In this document: one piece after another, positions 16,278-25,941 of the stretch | How the letters are laid out: every line of letters starts with the position of its first letter | How positions within the stretch are numbered: the first letter of the stretch is position 1 | Origin: Sphingobacterium corticibacterium | GTDB lineage: Bacteria; Bacteroidota; Bacteroidia; Sphingobacteriales; Sphingobacteriaceae | Length of the DNA stretch: 64,000 nt | NCBI RefSeq assembly: GCF_004208525.1 | Contig: NZ_SGIT01000001.1 | Span: 1,302,001 to 1,366,000 of the forward strand | Direction of reading: 5' to 3' | The notes under the pieces: generated by a model | The model's input: only the letters and a program-made list of their open reading frames with translations | What the model was told of the DNA's origin: nothing | Databases searched by the model: none | Made by a program: the position numbers and the translations under genes

Positions 16278-19200
16278 TTAAAATGTAAAATCAACACCAA
16301 ACGAGAACATTCTCAACTTCGGATACCCTCCACCATAGCGCCCATTGAGGCCTACCTCTGGATCGTATCCCTCGAATTTTGTGAATGTATAAGGGTTTTC
16401 TGCATTAATGGAAATCCGCGCCTGCTTTACCCATTTTTGATTTTCTAATGGAATACGGTAGCCAACGTTAACATTTTGAATACGCAGAAAACTGCCATCT
16501 TTTATAAACCAATCGGACGTATAATGTAATCTCCCCTGTCTCACGCTTGGATATTCATTACTCGGATTATCGGGGGTCCACCTCAAGGGAACGTACAATG
16601 CGGAATTGTACATACCACTCCATAAAACGTCATTACCAAATACGCCGTTAAGAAATATATTCATATCCAAGTTTTTATACCGGAGATTGAGGTTTAAACT
16701 TGCCATAAAATCGGGATTAGGGTCGCCTATCACCGTTCGATCTTTGGTATCGAATACGCCATCCTGACTAAGGTCTGTGTAAAGAAACTCGCCTGCTCGT
16801 GCTTCCGCACCGACTAATCCTGCAGCTTCCCCCTCCCTGTCCGATTGAACAATACCATCCACACGATAGCCGTAAAATACATTTACAGGTAAGCCTACCG
16901 CCAAAATATTTGGTGAAGGTTCTCTAAAGGGGTCCATACCGCCACCGTAATATTCATAATAAGTGTCTGATAAAAAGTCTCGATTAAGCCCGGAACTGAT
17001 AGCATTTCCCAGGCTGACTACTTTGTTGACGTTTCTGGAGAATATAAATGTACCTGACAGTTCCCAATCTCGCTTGCGGATGATATCTCCATGAAGTGTA
17101 AGTTCTATACCTTTGTTATTAATTTCTCCATCATTGACCCACATACGATCATAACCTGAACTCAGTGTTAAGTAGCGTTCCCGCAACAGATCAAAGGTAT
17201 TTTTACTGTAATAATCTACCGTCACCCCTAGCCTATTGTTGAAAAATGAAAAGTCTGCACCGAAATTGTATTGTGCCGTCGTCTCCCAACGCAAATCTTT
17301 ATTGGGTATACCTCCCCATTCCTTATACCGCCCACCTACGCCTGTATAACCGATGACATATCCGGGCCCTATCGCAGTGCTCCATCCCCCATCGGTATAA
17401 AATGTTTCAATACCATAACGGCTCAATGTCTGATAGGGAGAGATACCTTGGTTACCGGATATGCCATAACTCGCTCGCAGTTTAAATTCATCAAATAGAT
17501 TTAAATCTTTTATAAACTGTTCTTGATGCAGCTTCCAGCTAACTGCTCCAGATGGGAAATAGGCCCATTTATGGTTTGTACTGAATTTGGAAGAACCGTC
17601 CGAACGCATCGTTAACGTAAGAAGATACTTGTCTTTGAATGCATAGTTTAAGCGTCCAAAATACGAGAGTAGTTTCGTCTCGGTCTGCCCATTACGATGT
17701 CGATTGAGCTCCGGTGAGCCCGATGCCATATTTTCGTTATTCAAGGCACCATTCTTAAAATTATACGACTCCATTGCCGAGCTACGAGCAAGGGAATATT
17801 CATAGGAATGCCCAAGCATGGCGGTGAGATCGTGGTTTTGCTTGAATAATTTTTGATAAGTCAAATAGGTATCTGCCGTATACACCTGCCCCATCCAATT
17901 ATCTAAATATGCTGCACCTTTATTATTTGTGCCCGTTTCGGTATATCTATCCGGCTCGAAACGATCCTGTATAGAAGCACCGTATTTATAATTAAGCTGC
18001 GATTTGAGGCTCAGCCCGGAGATCAGCTGCAGATCCAATAGCCAGGAGGAAATGATGTCAGTTCCTTTAGCGGTATTTTTACGATTGTCTGTCCAAGCCA
18101 TAGGATGACTGTAATCCGCATTTCCTTCCAAAAAATAACTTCCATCTTCGTTGTATACTGGCCATAAAGGGTTCCGCCAATAAGCTAATCCGGTATTGGT
18201 ACGACGATTGTCTTTAGAAAGATTGTTAAACGCACTGATATTTAAATATTTATTAAATTGATGTCTAATATTCGAACTCACAATCTGTTTACCGTAGTTA
18301 TCTCTGATGTAGGACCCTTGTTGTAAAAGGTTGTTTGCACTCAGGTTAAATGAAGTTTTGTCATTTGCGGTTGCCAGCGATATCGTCGATGTGTTGTTGA
18401 CTGGATTATCCCTGAATACAACTTTAGACCAATCTGTAAAATGTGGCCATGCACCGCTCTGAATTTCATCAACAGCGGGAAAGTATATACCTGTTGAGTT
18501 CACTGCTCCAACGTAAAGCGGTGGCATATTGCCGTTAATCTTGGCCTCGTTGTCCAGTTGGGCCATTAACGCGGGATCCGTCCATTGGATAAACTCGGAT
18601 GTGAATTGGGATAAAGTCGTCTGATGCTTAATACTAATATCGGTCTGCCCGTTTTTAGCTTTCTTCGTTGTGACCATAATGACACCATTCGCTCCCCGAG
18701 ATCCGTATATGGATGATGCGGAAGCATCTTTTAGCACCTCGATCGATACAATATCGGCTGGGTTAATCTGTTTGAGGTTACCTGCATCGCCAATAGGAAA
18801 TCCATCTACCACAATCAATGGTGAATTAGAGCCCCGCAAAGAACTTCCTCCGCGTATGCGGACAGTAGTGCCTGCGCCAGGATCTTGCGAAGTCTTGACT
18901 ATTTGAAGGCCGGCAGCTCGTCCTTGCAATAAACTTTCGATGGAGTTTGCGGGAATATCTTGGATATCCTCGGTTTTTACATTGGTCATCGAGCCCGTTA
19001 GATCTTTCTTTTTTATGGTGCCATATCCAACAACAAGCACCTCATCGAGGTTATCCATAGACTCTTTCAACACCACATCAATTATATTACTGTCCTCGAC
19101 AGGTACTTCTTGTTTGTCATATCCAACCATGCTGAAGAGTAGCATCTCGCTCTCAAATGATACCGGAATACTATAATTCCCTCCTTCATCCGTGGAAGTT

Positions 19201-19700
19201 ACTTTGGAGACTTGTACCGTACTAACCGTTACACCTCGAATGGGCTGTCCGTACGCATCAGTAACTTTGCCGTTAATAATGCGTTCTTGCTTTTGCATCG
19301 TTGTCGTTAGAGATGGTGTTGTGGAAGCTACCTTTTTTTCGATAGGAAGAGGCTTTAGGATGATCGTTCCAGCGCTAAGCACCCAGCCTACAGGTTGATC
19401 TCGCAAAATTTCTTCCATAGCGCGTTGCAATTCCATGTTTTGCACATTGGCATTTACGGACAATTTTGCAAGCTCCTTTCCATACAGGAAAAAGGGATAT
19501 CCCGATTGATCTTGCACACTCTTCATAACCTTTGCTAAAGGCTGATTATGTGCGCTAATATTAATTTTCTGGGCTGAGCTGTGATGAGCCAAAACCTGGA
19601 AAACAGTTAAAAACGTAATACATACTGCTAGTTTCATAACCAGAATACATCGGAATGCTAAAGGCCAAACTCGGTCTTTAACATATTCATAAAAAATCAT
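16278..19700 (-). CDS. susC: SusC/RagA TonB-dependent glycan transporter with STN domain
   Basis: The 1140-residue outer-membrane transporter has, in order, a signal segment, an STN (secretin/TonB N-terminal) domain at about residues 45-125 (NQPLAKVMKSVQDQSGYPF), a carboxypeptidase-D regulatory-like domain at about 140-225 (INGKVTDAYGQPIRGVTV), the plug starting at DEVLVVGYGTIKKKDLTGSM, and a long beta barrel ending in FSFGVDFTF. The STN domain normally contacts FecR, so substrate binding probably signals to the ECF factor. A later start at 19637 (MKLAVCITFL...) gives a tidier signal peptide; both are possible. A plus-strand terminator and -7 box lie just upstream. Confidence 0.95.
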   Translation of the reverse strand: MIFYEYVKDRVWPLAFRCILVMKLAVCITFLTVFQVLAHHSSAQKINISAHNQPLAKVMKSVQDQSGYPFFLYGKELAKLSVNANVQNMELQRAMEEILRDQPVGWVLSAGTIILKPLPIEKKVASTTPSLTTTMQKQERIINGKVTDAYGQPIRGVTVSTVQVSKVTSTDEGGNYSIPVSFESEMLLFSMVGYDKQEVPVEDSNIIDVVLKESMDNLDEVLVVGYGTIKKKDLTGSMTNVKTEDIQDIPANSIESLLQGRAAGLQIVKTSQDPGAGTTVRIRGGSSLRGSNSPLIVVDGFPIGDAGNLKQINPADIVSIEVLKDASASSIYGSRGANGVIMVTTKKAKNGQTDISIKHQTTLSQFTSEFIQWTDPALMAQLDNEAKINGNMPPLYVGAVNSTGIYFPAVDEIQSGAWPHFTDWSKVVFRDNPVNNTSTISLATANDKTSFNLSANNLLQQGSYIRDNYGKQIVSSNIRHQFNKYLNISAFNNLSKDNRRTNTGLAYWRNPLWPVYNEDGSYFLEGNADYSHPMAWTDNRKNTAKGTDIISSWLLDLQLISGLSLKSQLNYKYGASIQDRFEPDRYTETGTNNKGAAYLDNWMGQVYTADTYLTYQKLFKQNHDLTAMLGHSYEYSLARSSAMESYNFKNGALNNENMASGSPELNRHRNGQTETKLLSYFGRLNYAFKDKYLLTLTMRSDGSSKFSTNHKWAYFPSGAVSWKLHQEQFIKDLNLFDEFKLRASYGISGNQGISPYQTLSRYGIETFYTDGGWSTAIGPGYVIGYTGVGGRYKEWGGIPNKDLRWETTAQYNFGADFSFFNNRLGVTVDYYSKNTFDLLRERYLTLSSGYDRMWVNDGEINNKGIELTLHGDIIRKRDWELSGTFIFSRNVNKVVSLGNAISSGLNRDFLSDTYYEYYGGGMDPFREPSPNILAVGLPVNVFYGYRVDGIVQSDREGEAAGLVGAEARAGEFLYTDLSQDGVFDTKDRTVIGDPNPDFMASLNLNLRYKNLDMNIFLNGVFGNDVLWSGMYNSALYVPLRWTPDNPSNEYPSVRQGRLHYTSDWFIKDGSFLRIQNVNVGYRIPLENQKWVKQARISINAENPYTFTKFEGYDPEVGLNGRYGGGYPKLRMFSFGVDFTF

Positions 19701-19801
19701 AAGTTTGTATCGTTTGATATTGTTAAAAAATAAGGTGACTAAACTGATTGATTAGCTTATCAAACTTTCCGGATAGAGTGGCCGCTCTATCCGTTTTTTT
19801 T
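19700..19801 (+). ncRNA. Candidate antisense/divergent small RNA upstream of susC
   Basis: The plus strand has TAAGTTTG at 19700-19707 (matches TAnnTTTG) and, 60 nt on, a strong intrinsic terminator: GGATAGAG (19771-19778) pairs with CTCTATCC (19785-19792), followed by GTTTTTTTT. All genes here are on the minus strand, so this terminator has no plus-strand gene to serve. A transcript of about 90 nt would start opposite the susC start codon and run through the susC leader. In Bacteroides, antisense RNAs of the DonS type occupy this position and repress susC. The -33 element is weak. Confidence 0.4.
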
Positions 19802-19906
19802 AAGCTATCAAAAAGGATGTGATCCAGGATCAAAAATGTGTGTATAGCATCATAATTATATTATATAGGTGAATAAATTGCGTAATTCGGTTGTGAGTTA
19901 GTAGAA

Positions 19907-21112
19907 TTAAAGCGAAACAATTAGCCTTTTTTGATCTCCATTTTTTTCTATGTTGAATGTTACGCCCCCTTCTTTAAGTATGGCGAGCACTTCGGATATT
20001 TTTTTTGTTCTACTAATTTCCCCGTAAAAATAGGTTAGCTTATTGCTCCCCTTGTAAATAACCTCGATGTCGTACCATCTACTAATTTGTGCCATAGCGT
20101 CCGATAGAGGCGTCTCATTAAATACAAATTTATTGTCTTTCCAAGCGGCAAACTCTTCTACATTAACATTTGTCTTTTTCAATTCATTGGCTTCGTAAAT
20201 ACCTTGCTCTCCTGGTTTTAATTTCATATTTCCTTGGGATGTTTTTAACAAAACCGATCCTTCCACTAAAGTCGTCGTACAGCTGATTTCATCGCCGTAA
20301 GCTTTTAAATTAAACTGGGTTCCCAGCACCTCTATCGTCTGCGTTGCAGACTTTACCAAAAATGGGACATGCCCGGATTTGTCTTCTATTTTTGCAACAT
20401 CAAAATAGGCTTCACCTTCCAATTCAACAACGCGTGACTTTGGCGTAAATCTAATTGGATATTTAAGCTTTGAATCAGCATTAAGCCATACAACCGTACC
20501 GTCTGATAACGTGACTTGGTATTTTCCTCCGCGAGGAACTGATATGGTTACCACATCGGTATTTTGTAGGCGCCCCGCTGTAACTGCTGCACCATCGGCA
20601 TAAGTAAGCTGACTTCCCATAACGATTCCTTCTTTCTCGCCACTCAATTCAACAATGCGTCCATCTGCCAGTGTCAGGGAGGCTCTATCTTTACCAGGTT
20701 CAATATCTATCATTGCTTCTATGTTTTCTCCGTTTGCCGGAGAAGTCACGCTTTCTCTATAGTGATACACCCCTATACTAAATAGTGTAATAATTAATAT
20801 AGCCGCAGCATATGGAACAAGATGTCTGTATAACCTTAAATTGATCTGGCGCCGGGATTTTTTAGATTGAGATATCTTTTGTAATACACTATCTTCTAGA
20901 CGGCTATTCCATACTTCCTGATCTAAAAATTCTAATTCAAACCAAATGCAAATATCTTCCCACAAGAGGTCTTCGTGAAGAACACGGTGCAGAAACTTAC
21001 TACGCTGTTCTGATTTTTCTGCCCAAGAATGCAGATCGTCGCGCTCTTGCGGCGTAATATCACCATCTAACATTTTTTTGATAAGATCTGTTATTTCCTC
21101 TCTATTGGTCAT
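19907..21112 (-). CDS. FecR family anti-sigma factor
   Basis: This is a 401-residue single-pass inner-membrane regulator. The N-terminal cytoplasmic part (residues 1-85) includes LIKKMLDGDITPQERDDLHSWAEKS, the usual anti-sigma start. A membrane helix follows (LVPYAAAILIITLFSIGVY, about 92-110), then the FecR periplasmic domain with VSVPRGGKYQVTLSDGTVVWLNADSKLKYP near residue 195 and FDVAK near 238, and a C-terminal DUF4974 domain (FNETPLSDAMAQISRWYDIEVIY near 330). It should relay the SusC STN signal to an ECF sigma factor. It lies directly upstream of susC, but no sigma gene precedes it. Confidence 0.93.
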   Translation of the reverse strand: MTNREEITDLIKKMLDGDITPQERDDLHSWAEKSEQRSKFLHRVLHEDLLWEDICIWFELEFLDQEVWNSRLEDSVLQKISQSKKSRRQINLRLYRHLVPYAAAILIITLFSIGVYHYRESVTSPANGENIEAMIDIEPGKDRASLTLADGRIVELSGEKEGIVMGSQLTYADGAAVTAGRLQNTDVVTISVPRGGKYQVTLSDGTVVWLNADSKLKYPIRFTPKSRVVELEGEAYFDVAKIEDKSGHVPFLVKSATQTIEVLGTQFNLKAYGDEISCTTTLVEGSVLLKTSQGNMKLKPGEQGIYEANELKKTNVNVEEFAAWKDNKFVFNETPLSDAMAQISRWYDIEVIYKGSNKLTYFYGEISRTKKISEVLAILKEGGVTFNIEKNGDQKRLIVSL

Positions 21113-21283
21113 TATATAATATTCTATAGGTTACAGGATAGAAACGGTAGAAAATGAAGTACCTTAGTAAAAAAAGAAAATAAATTGCAAACATGTATTT
21201 AAAACTGCCAAATCCTGATGATGAGTCGGATTGAAACCGTTTATTTTTCTTATTTTAGTACGTCATCAATTCGTTATAGCGTC

Positions 21284-22306
21284 ATGAAAAAAATAGGCTT
21301 TTTATCTTTTGGTCATTGGGCAGACCTCCAGGGATATGGTACTCGTACCGCAGGCGACACTTTGCTTCAGTCCATTGATCTTGCCATAGCAGCGGAAGAA
21401 ATTGGTCTAGACGGAGCTTATTTTCGTGTACACCATTTTGCCCAACAGTTGGCTTCGCCTTTTCCCCTATTGGCCGCAATAGGCACCAAAACCCATAAAA
21501 TTGAAATTGGCACTGGGGTGATTGACATGCGCTACGAAAATCCGTTATACATGATCGAAGACGCCGGAGCGGCCGATCTAATTTCAGGTGGTCGTTTACA
21601 ATTGGGTATTAGCAGAGGATCGCCCGAACAGGTAATCGACGGATGGCGCTATTTCGGATATGAGCCGGCTGAAGGTGAAACGGATGCCGACATGGGCCGT
21701 CAAAAAGGATTAGAATTTCTTGAAAAGCTAAAGGGAATTGGGTTTGCCCAGCCTAATCCGAACCCCATGTTCCCAAATCCGCCGGGTCTATTACGGCTAG
21801 AACCCCATTCGGAAGGTCTGCGCGACCGTATCTGGTGGGGAGCAGGGTCGAACGCAACTGCCATCTGGGCTGCTCAAGAAGGCATGAACCTCCAAAGCTC
21901 TACGCTGAAAGATGACGAAAGTGGAAAACCGTTTCATATACAACAAGCAGAACAGATCAGGCTATTCAAAGAAACGTGGAGAGAAGCTGGACATACGCGG
22001 GAACCCAGAGTATCCGTAAGTCGTTCGATTTTTGCGTTGGTGAACGATCAAGATAGATATTATTTTGGGCATGAAGCTAGTAGAGAAGACAAAGTCGGTA
22101 TGATTGAACCCAACAAACGGGCTATTTTTGGACGAAGTTATGCCGCGGAACCGGATCAACTGATTAAAGAACTGGCTATGGATGAAGCTATTCAGGAAGC
22201 GGACACGTTGCTCTTGACCATACCCAATACCTTGGGAGTTGATTACAACGTGCATGTGCTTTCTTCCATCCTAGAACATGTGGCCCCTGGACTGGGATGG
22301 CGATAA
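21284..22306 (+). CDS. LLM class flavin-dependent oxidoreductase
   Basis: The start at 21284 gives MKKIGFLSFGHWAD, the usual first beta strand of the luciferase-like fold; the frame is open back to 21218 but that stretch has no family features. Landmarks include DLAIAAEEIGLDGAYFRVHHFAQQ near residue 30, IGTGVIDMRYENPLYMIEDAGAADLISGGRLQLGISRGSPE near 72, which is the flavin and core barrel region, and WWGAGSNATAIWAAQEGMNL near 183. Enzymes of this class use FMNH2 to oxygenate diverse organic substrates; the substrate here is unknown. It converges with the sulfatase gene, with 2 bp between. Confidence 0.88.
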   Translation: MKKIGFLSFGHWADLQGYGTRTAGDTLLQSIDLAIAAEEIGLDGAYFRVHHFAQQLASPFPLLAAIGTKTHKIEIGTGVIDMRYENPLYMIEDAGAADLISGGRLQLGISRGSPEQVIDGWRYFGYEPAEGETDADMGRQKGLEFLEKLKGIGFAQPNPNPMFPNPPGLLRLEPHSEGLRDRIWWGAGSNATAIWAAQEGMNLQSSTLKDDESGKPFHIQQAEQIRLFKETWREAGHTREPRVSVSRSIFALVNDQDRYYFGHEASREDKVGMIEPNKRAIFGRSYAAEPDQLIKELAMDEAIQEADTLLLTIPNTLGVDYNVHVLSSILEHVAPGLGWR

Positions 22307-22308
22307 CG

Positions 22309-23667
22309 TTAAAAACACGGTAATGCTTGCCACCATGACAACAGCTTTTCGCTAAACTTTACAACCAAATCAGGGTGTTGTTCGGCAATATTGTTAGATT
22401 CACTTCGATCTTGCGCTAGATCGTAGAGTTCTATACCGGACTTATCCTGATTCATCAGAAATTTCCATGACCCTTCCCGGTAGGCTAAGGCAGGGCTACG
22501 GTTTGGCGCTTGTGGAAAGTTAAAAAATGTATTATTACGACCATACTCCCATATGAGTGGATTTTTCCGCGGGGATGCCTCGCCGTGCAAAACCATCGCT
22601 CTATTTTCACCGTCAAACAGCTCATCAACCTCTAGGTTGCCTCCTGCAATATCTACCAATGAAGGCAGGAGATCTAGGGCTGAAACAATGGACGAGCTAT
22701 CGACCCAGTTTTGCGCTATTTTCGCTGGCCAACGGACAATAAAAGGCATATTGATCCCACCTTCATATAATGATAACTTGGTTCCTCGCAAACCTGCTGA
22801 TCGATCTTGTCTAAAATTAGGAAGCGGCCCGTTATCACTCGTAAAAATTACCAAGGTATTTTCGTCAACGCCCAATTCTTTTAAACCATCCATTAACCTT
22901 CCCAGTTGTTTGTCAAATTCTTTTAGAACCGCTTCAAAACTCCGCTCCTCTCCCGGCTTACCAGGATAGCGTCCGGTTTCATCATCTCCAGCTACCCAAG
23001 GCGTGTGCACATCATCCGTCCAAAGGTTGACATAACAAGGCTTGTCTTTATTTTCTTTCAGAAAAGACAATGTCTTATCGACAAAATATGCTGTACGATT
23101 CCAGCGTTTTATACTATCTTGATCACTCCAAATCCAGTCTGTCGCTGTTATAGCCGGATCTGGATCCGGACTTTCATAGGTACCTGCCCAAGCATCAAAT
23201 CCATATTGATCAAAATTTGGTGCATTGGTAACATCACGTCCACCACCCAAATGCCATTTACCAAAGTGCCCGGTAGTATATCCTTTCGCTTTTAATAATT
23301 TAGCGAGCGTCGTGATATTAGGATCCAAGAAATCCACTTGTTCCTTTCGCTTATTATCTTCGCGTGTATTCAAAAAAGTCGTGAAATGCAGCTTTGCAGG
23401 TGATTTTCCGGTAAGAATGCCGGCTCGCGATGGTGAACAAACCGGAGATGCGCTATAATAATTTGTCAATCGCCCCCCTTCAGCAGCAATCTTATCAATG
23501 TTAGGCGTATTGTATTTCCCAAAATAACAACTGATATCCCCTATTCCCAGATCATCAGACAAAATCAAAATAATATGGGGACTCCGGTTTTCTTGCGCGA
23601 TTCCGTCAGAAGCAGATAATAGAAGTAATCCGCATAATAACAATTTGGAACGTAAATACATGTACAT
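22309..23667 (-). CDS. Type I sulfatase (arylsulfatase-like), exported
   Basis: A signal peptide (about residues 1-25, ending SDGIAQ) precedes the sulfatase core. The metal-binding IILILSDDLGIGD gives Asp38-Asp39. SASPVCSPSRAGILTGK contains the formylglycine-type motif CxPSR with Cys77, which must be converted by a maturation enzyme. GHFGKWHLGG near residue 137 and FTSDNGPLPN near 275 supply the remaining metal and sulfate ligands. Substrate is not predictable, but a formylglycine sulfatase next to a glycan locus suggests sulfated polysaccharide or glycosaminoglycan. No maturase is in the window. Confidence 0.9.
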   Translation of the reverse strand: MYMYLRSKLLLCGLLLLSASDGIAQENRSPHIILILSDDLGIGDISCYFGKYNTPNIDKIAAEGGRLTNYYSASPVCSPSRAGILTGKSPAKLHFTTFLNTREDNKRKEQVDFLDPNITTLAKLLKAKGYTTGHFGKWHLGGGRDVTNAPNFDQYGFDAWAGTYESPDPDPAITATDWIWSDQDSIKRWNRTAYFVDKTLSFLKENKDKPCYVNLWTDDVHTPWVAGDDETGRYPGKPGEERSFEAVLKEFDKQLGRLMDGLKELGVDENTLVIFTSDNGPLPNFRQDRSAGLRGTKLSLYEGGINMPFIVRWPAKIAQNWVDSSSIVSALDLLPSLVDIAGGNLEVDELFDGENRAMVLHGEASPRKNPLIWEYGRNNTFFNFPQAPNRSPALAYREGSWKFLMNQDKSGIELYDLAQDRSESNNIAEQHPDLVVKFSEKLLSWWQALPCF

Positions 23668-23826
23668 CCTGCTAGGGTTTAAAATTGTTCTGTGACAAAG
23701 TAAAAAATTGTTTTTGATAAAAAAACACCAATGCTATTCAAAAAAAAGCATTTTTGTGTCAAAATATTGATACGACATATCTACGTGCGTTATTTTATTT
23801 AAATTCGAACTAAATAATTTAGCAAA

Positions 23827-25041
23827 ATGAAGCGATCTGGAACAGCAGACTTACCGTTGCATTATGGTAAAGTTCCTCCCTGGTTATATGAACGCATGTC
23901 CTCTTTGGGGTTGTCAATAATCGAAGCAATCTTGATCGATTATGGTAAGGAGGAAGTTTTACGGAAATTAGCTGACCCATTTTGGTTCCAGAGTTTTGGT
24001 GCAGTAATGGGAATGGATTGGCATTCTTCTGGCATCACTACTTCGGTTATGGGAGCACTAAAACGATCAATAAATCCCGTCGCTTCATCGCTTGGAATAT
24101 ATATCTGCGGCGGAAAAGGTAAACACTCACGGGAGACCCCGAAAGAGCTATTACAATTAGCTGACCGAACCGGACTGCCGGGAAATCAGCTGGTGTATGC
24201 CAGTAAGTTATCTGCTAAAGTGGATAATACAGCTGTTCAAGATGGTTATCAACTATACCTACACAATTTTATCGTAACCAACACCGGCAGCTGGGCGGTA
24301 ATCCAACAGGGTATGCATAACCATGACGGAACTGCCAGAAGATATCATTGGCATTCAGACAATTTAAGGTCGTTCGTGGAAGAACCACATACTGGAATCA
24401 ATGGTGTCTCGCAAGGATATATCTTGAATCTAACTGCAACGGAAGCTGCTTCCAACCGCCAAGGTATCCTCCATATTTCGCGTGAAAACTCGACAAAAAC
24501 CATACAGGATTTTACACGTTTAATTTTGCCAGCGCATCACGATATACGCTCCGCTGATGTCGACCTTAAAAAATTAGGCGCATTGTTGTATGTGACACGG
24601 GAATTGCAACCTGACAGCTTTGAAGATCTTTTGATGCTACAAGGGGTTGGACCCCGAACGCTACAGTCTTTGGCATTAGTGAGTGAGGTAATTCATGGTG
24701 CCCCCTCAAGGTTTAAGGATCCTGCTCGTTTCTCATTCGCACATGGGGGCAAAGACGGACATCCTTTCCCCGTACCAATCGATATCTATGACGATAGCAT
24801 ACAGGTATTGCGGAAAGGCATTGAAAAATCTAAACTTGGGAATGCGGACAAATTAAAGACAATCAACAAACTGCACGAAATCGTGCTGCAAGCGGAAGCT
24901 AATTTCGCACCGAAATTTGATGTACAGCAAGTTATCGAGCAAGAGCGTAGAGATTCATGGAAATATGGTGGAAGGACGGTATTTGGGAAGGCAAAAAAGT
25001 CTTCTTCACATATGTCGGGTGGTCAACTTTCGCTATTTTAG
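23827..25041 (+). CDS. DUF763 family protein
   Basis: The 404-residue protein begins MKRSGTADLPLHYGKVPPWLYERM, the diagnostic start of DUF763, and continues with GMDWHSSGITTSVMGALKRS near residue 61, GGKGKHSRETP near 97, and FIVTNTGSWAVIQQGMH...RYHWHSD near 156. Later LLMLQGVGPRTLQSLALVSEVIHG near 273 looks like a helix-hairpin-helix segment, and a HGGKDGHPFPVP motif follows. The family occurs in archaea and bacteria, has no settled function, and the HhH-like part hints at nucleic acid binding. It stands as its own unit, 75 bp before the next gene. Confidence 0.85.
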   Translation: MKRSGTADLPLHYGKVPPWLYERMSSLGLSIIEAILIDYGKEEVLRKLADPFWFQSFGAVMGMDWHSSGITTSVMGALKRSINPVASSLGIYICGGKGKHSRETPKELLQLADRTGLPGNQLVYASKLSAKVDNTAVQDGYQLYLHNFIVTNTGSWAVIQQGMHNHDGTARRYHWHSDNLRSFVEEPHTGINGVSQGYILNLTATEAASNRQGILHISRENSTKTIQDFTRLILPAHHDIRSADVDLKKLGALLYVTRELQPDSFEDLLMLQGVGPRTLQSLALVSEVIHGAPSRFKDPARFSFAHGGKDGHPFPVPIDIYDDSIQVLRKGIEKSKLGNADKLKTINKLHEIVLQAEANFAPKFDVQQVIEQERRDSWKYGGRTVFGKAKKSSSHMSGGQLSLF

Positions 25042-25115
25042 CGACGAATCTGCTCTTTAGAGACCTAGCTATAAAAACAAAATCATCTAAAAAAACATAT
25101 AATTGAAGGTATATC

Positions 25116-25805
25116 ATGGAATTTATCAAAAAAAACGTAATACTGCTTCTCATAGTAGGTTTGTTATTCTCCAGTGCAGGCATCTATTACGACGACTGTT
25201 CATATAACAAAAGCAATCGAATGTCTGGGCATGCAAAAAAAAGCAGCATGCACACACAAGAGCAATCGCTGCAACCAGGGGATCTGATATTCCAAACCTC
25301 ATTATCAGATCAAAGCCGGGCGATACAGTTGGCTACAGGATCTCGATATTCTCATTGTGGTATCATTTTCAAAGAAAAAGACCAGCTGTATGTTTTAGAA
25401 GCCGTTCGGCCAGTTAAACGGACACCATTGCACAAATGGATAAAACGTGGAAAAGATGAACACTATGTGATAAAACGTTTAAAAGAGGCTGAAAAAACAC
25501 TAACAAATTCGGTAATCCAAGAGATGCAAAAGATGGGGCAAGCTTGGGAAGGAAAAGATTATGATACAGCATTCGGATGGACGGACGACAAGATGTATTG
25601 TTCTGAATTAATATGGAAACTTTATAACCGAACAACAGGACTTCAAATTGGCCAATTGGAACAATTGAAAGACTTTGATTTGAGCAGTGAAATAGTGAGG
25701 AACAAACTCACAGAACGATACAGAAATCATACCCCATTAAACGATACCGTTATTTCACCAGCAGCAATTTTTAACAGCAAACTATTAGAAACAGTTCAAA
25801 TGTAA
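25116..25805 (+). CDS. YiiX/YebB-like permuted papain-fold cysteine hydrolase
   Basis: An N-terminal hydrophobic segment (residues 6-22) suggests export or a membrane anchor. The enzyme core shows the family order LQPGDLIFQTS near residue 52, SRYSHCGIIFKEKDQLYVLEAV near 78 with the His-containing segment, and KMYCSELIWKLY near 156 with the active-site Cys-Ser-Glu block. This arrangement is that of the NlpC/P60-like YiiX family, which hydrolyses amide or peptide bonds, often in the envelope; the exact substrate is unknown. It lies 75 bp downstream of the DUF763 gene. Confidence 0.85.
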   Translation: MEFIKKNVILLLIVGLLFSSAGIYYDDCSYNKSNRMSGHAKKSSMHTQEQSLQPGDLIFQTSLSDQSRAIQLATGSRYSHCGIIFKEKDQLYVLEAVRPVKRTPLHKWIKRGKDEHYVIKRLKEAEKTLTNSVIQEMQKMGQAWEGKDYDTAFGWTDDKMYCSELIWKLYNRTTGLQIGQLEQLKDFDLSSEIVRNKLTERYRNHTPLNDTVISPAAIFNSKLLETVQM

Positions 25806-25829
25806 TTTTTGTTTGCATAAGTATGCGAA

Positions 25830-25863
25830 TTTGTTTTCTTTCTACAAAATTTTTATACCTTTG
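25830..25863 (+). promoter_or_regulatory. Promoter of secDF
   Basis: TTTG at 25830-25833 and TACCTTTG at 25856-25863 are 22 bp apart, a good match to the Bacteroidota -33/-7 promoter. The start codon is about 75 nt downstream. Confidence 0.65.
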
Positions 25864-25941
25864 CGAATCTTGGTTAAGTATTATTAAGCTAAATCGCAAG
25901 TAAGATTATATAAACTATAAACAAATACACGAAGACAGACA

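Noticed and set aside
19700-19801. Fifth member of the four-copy RNA family
   Set aside because: The CATAATTYAGG and TATAATTGGTT boxes are missing and the loop is GGCC-type and not C-rich, so I treat it as a separate candidate.
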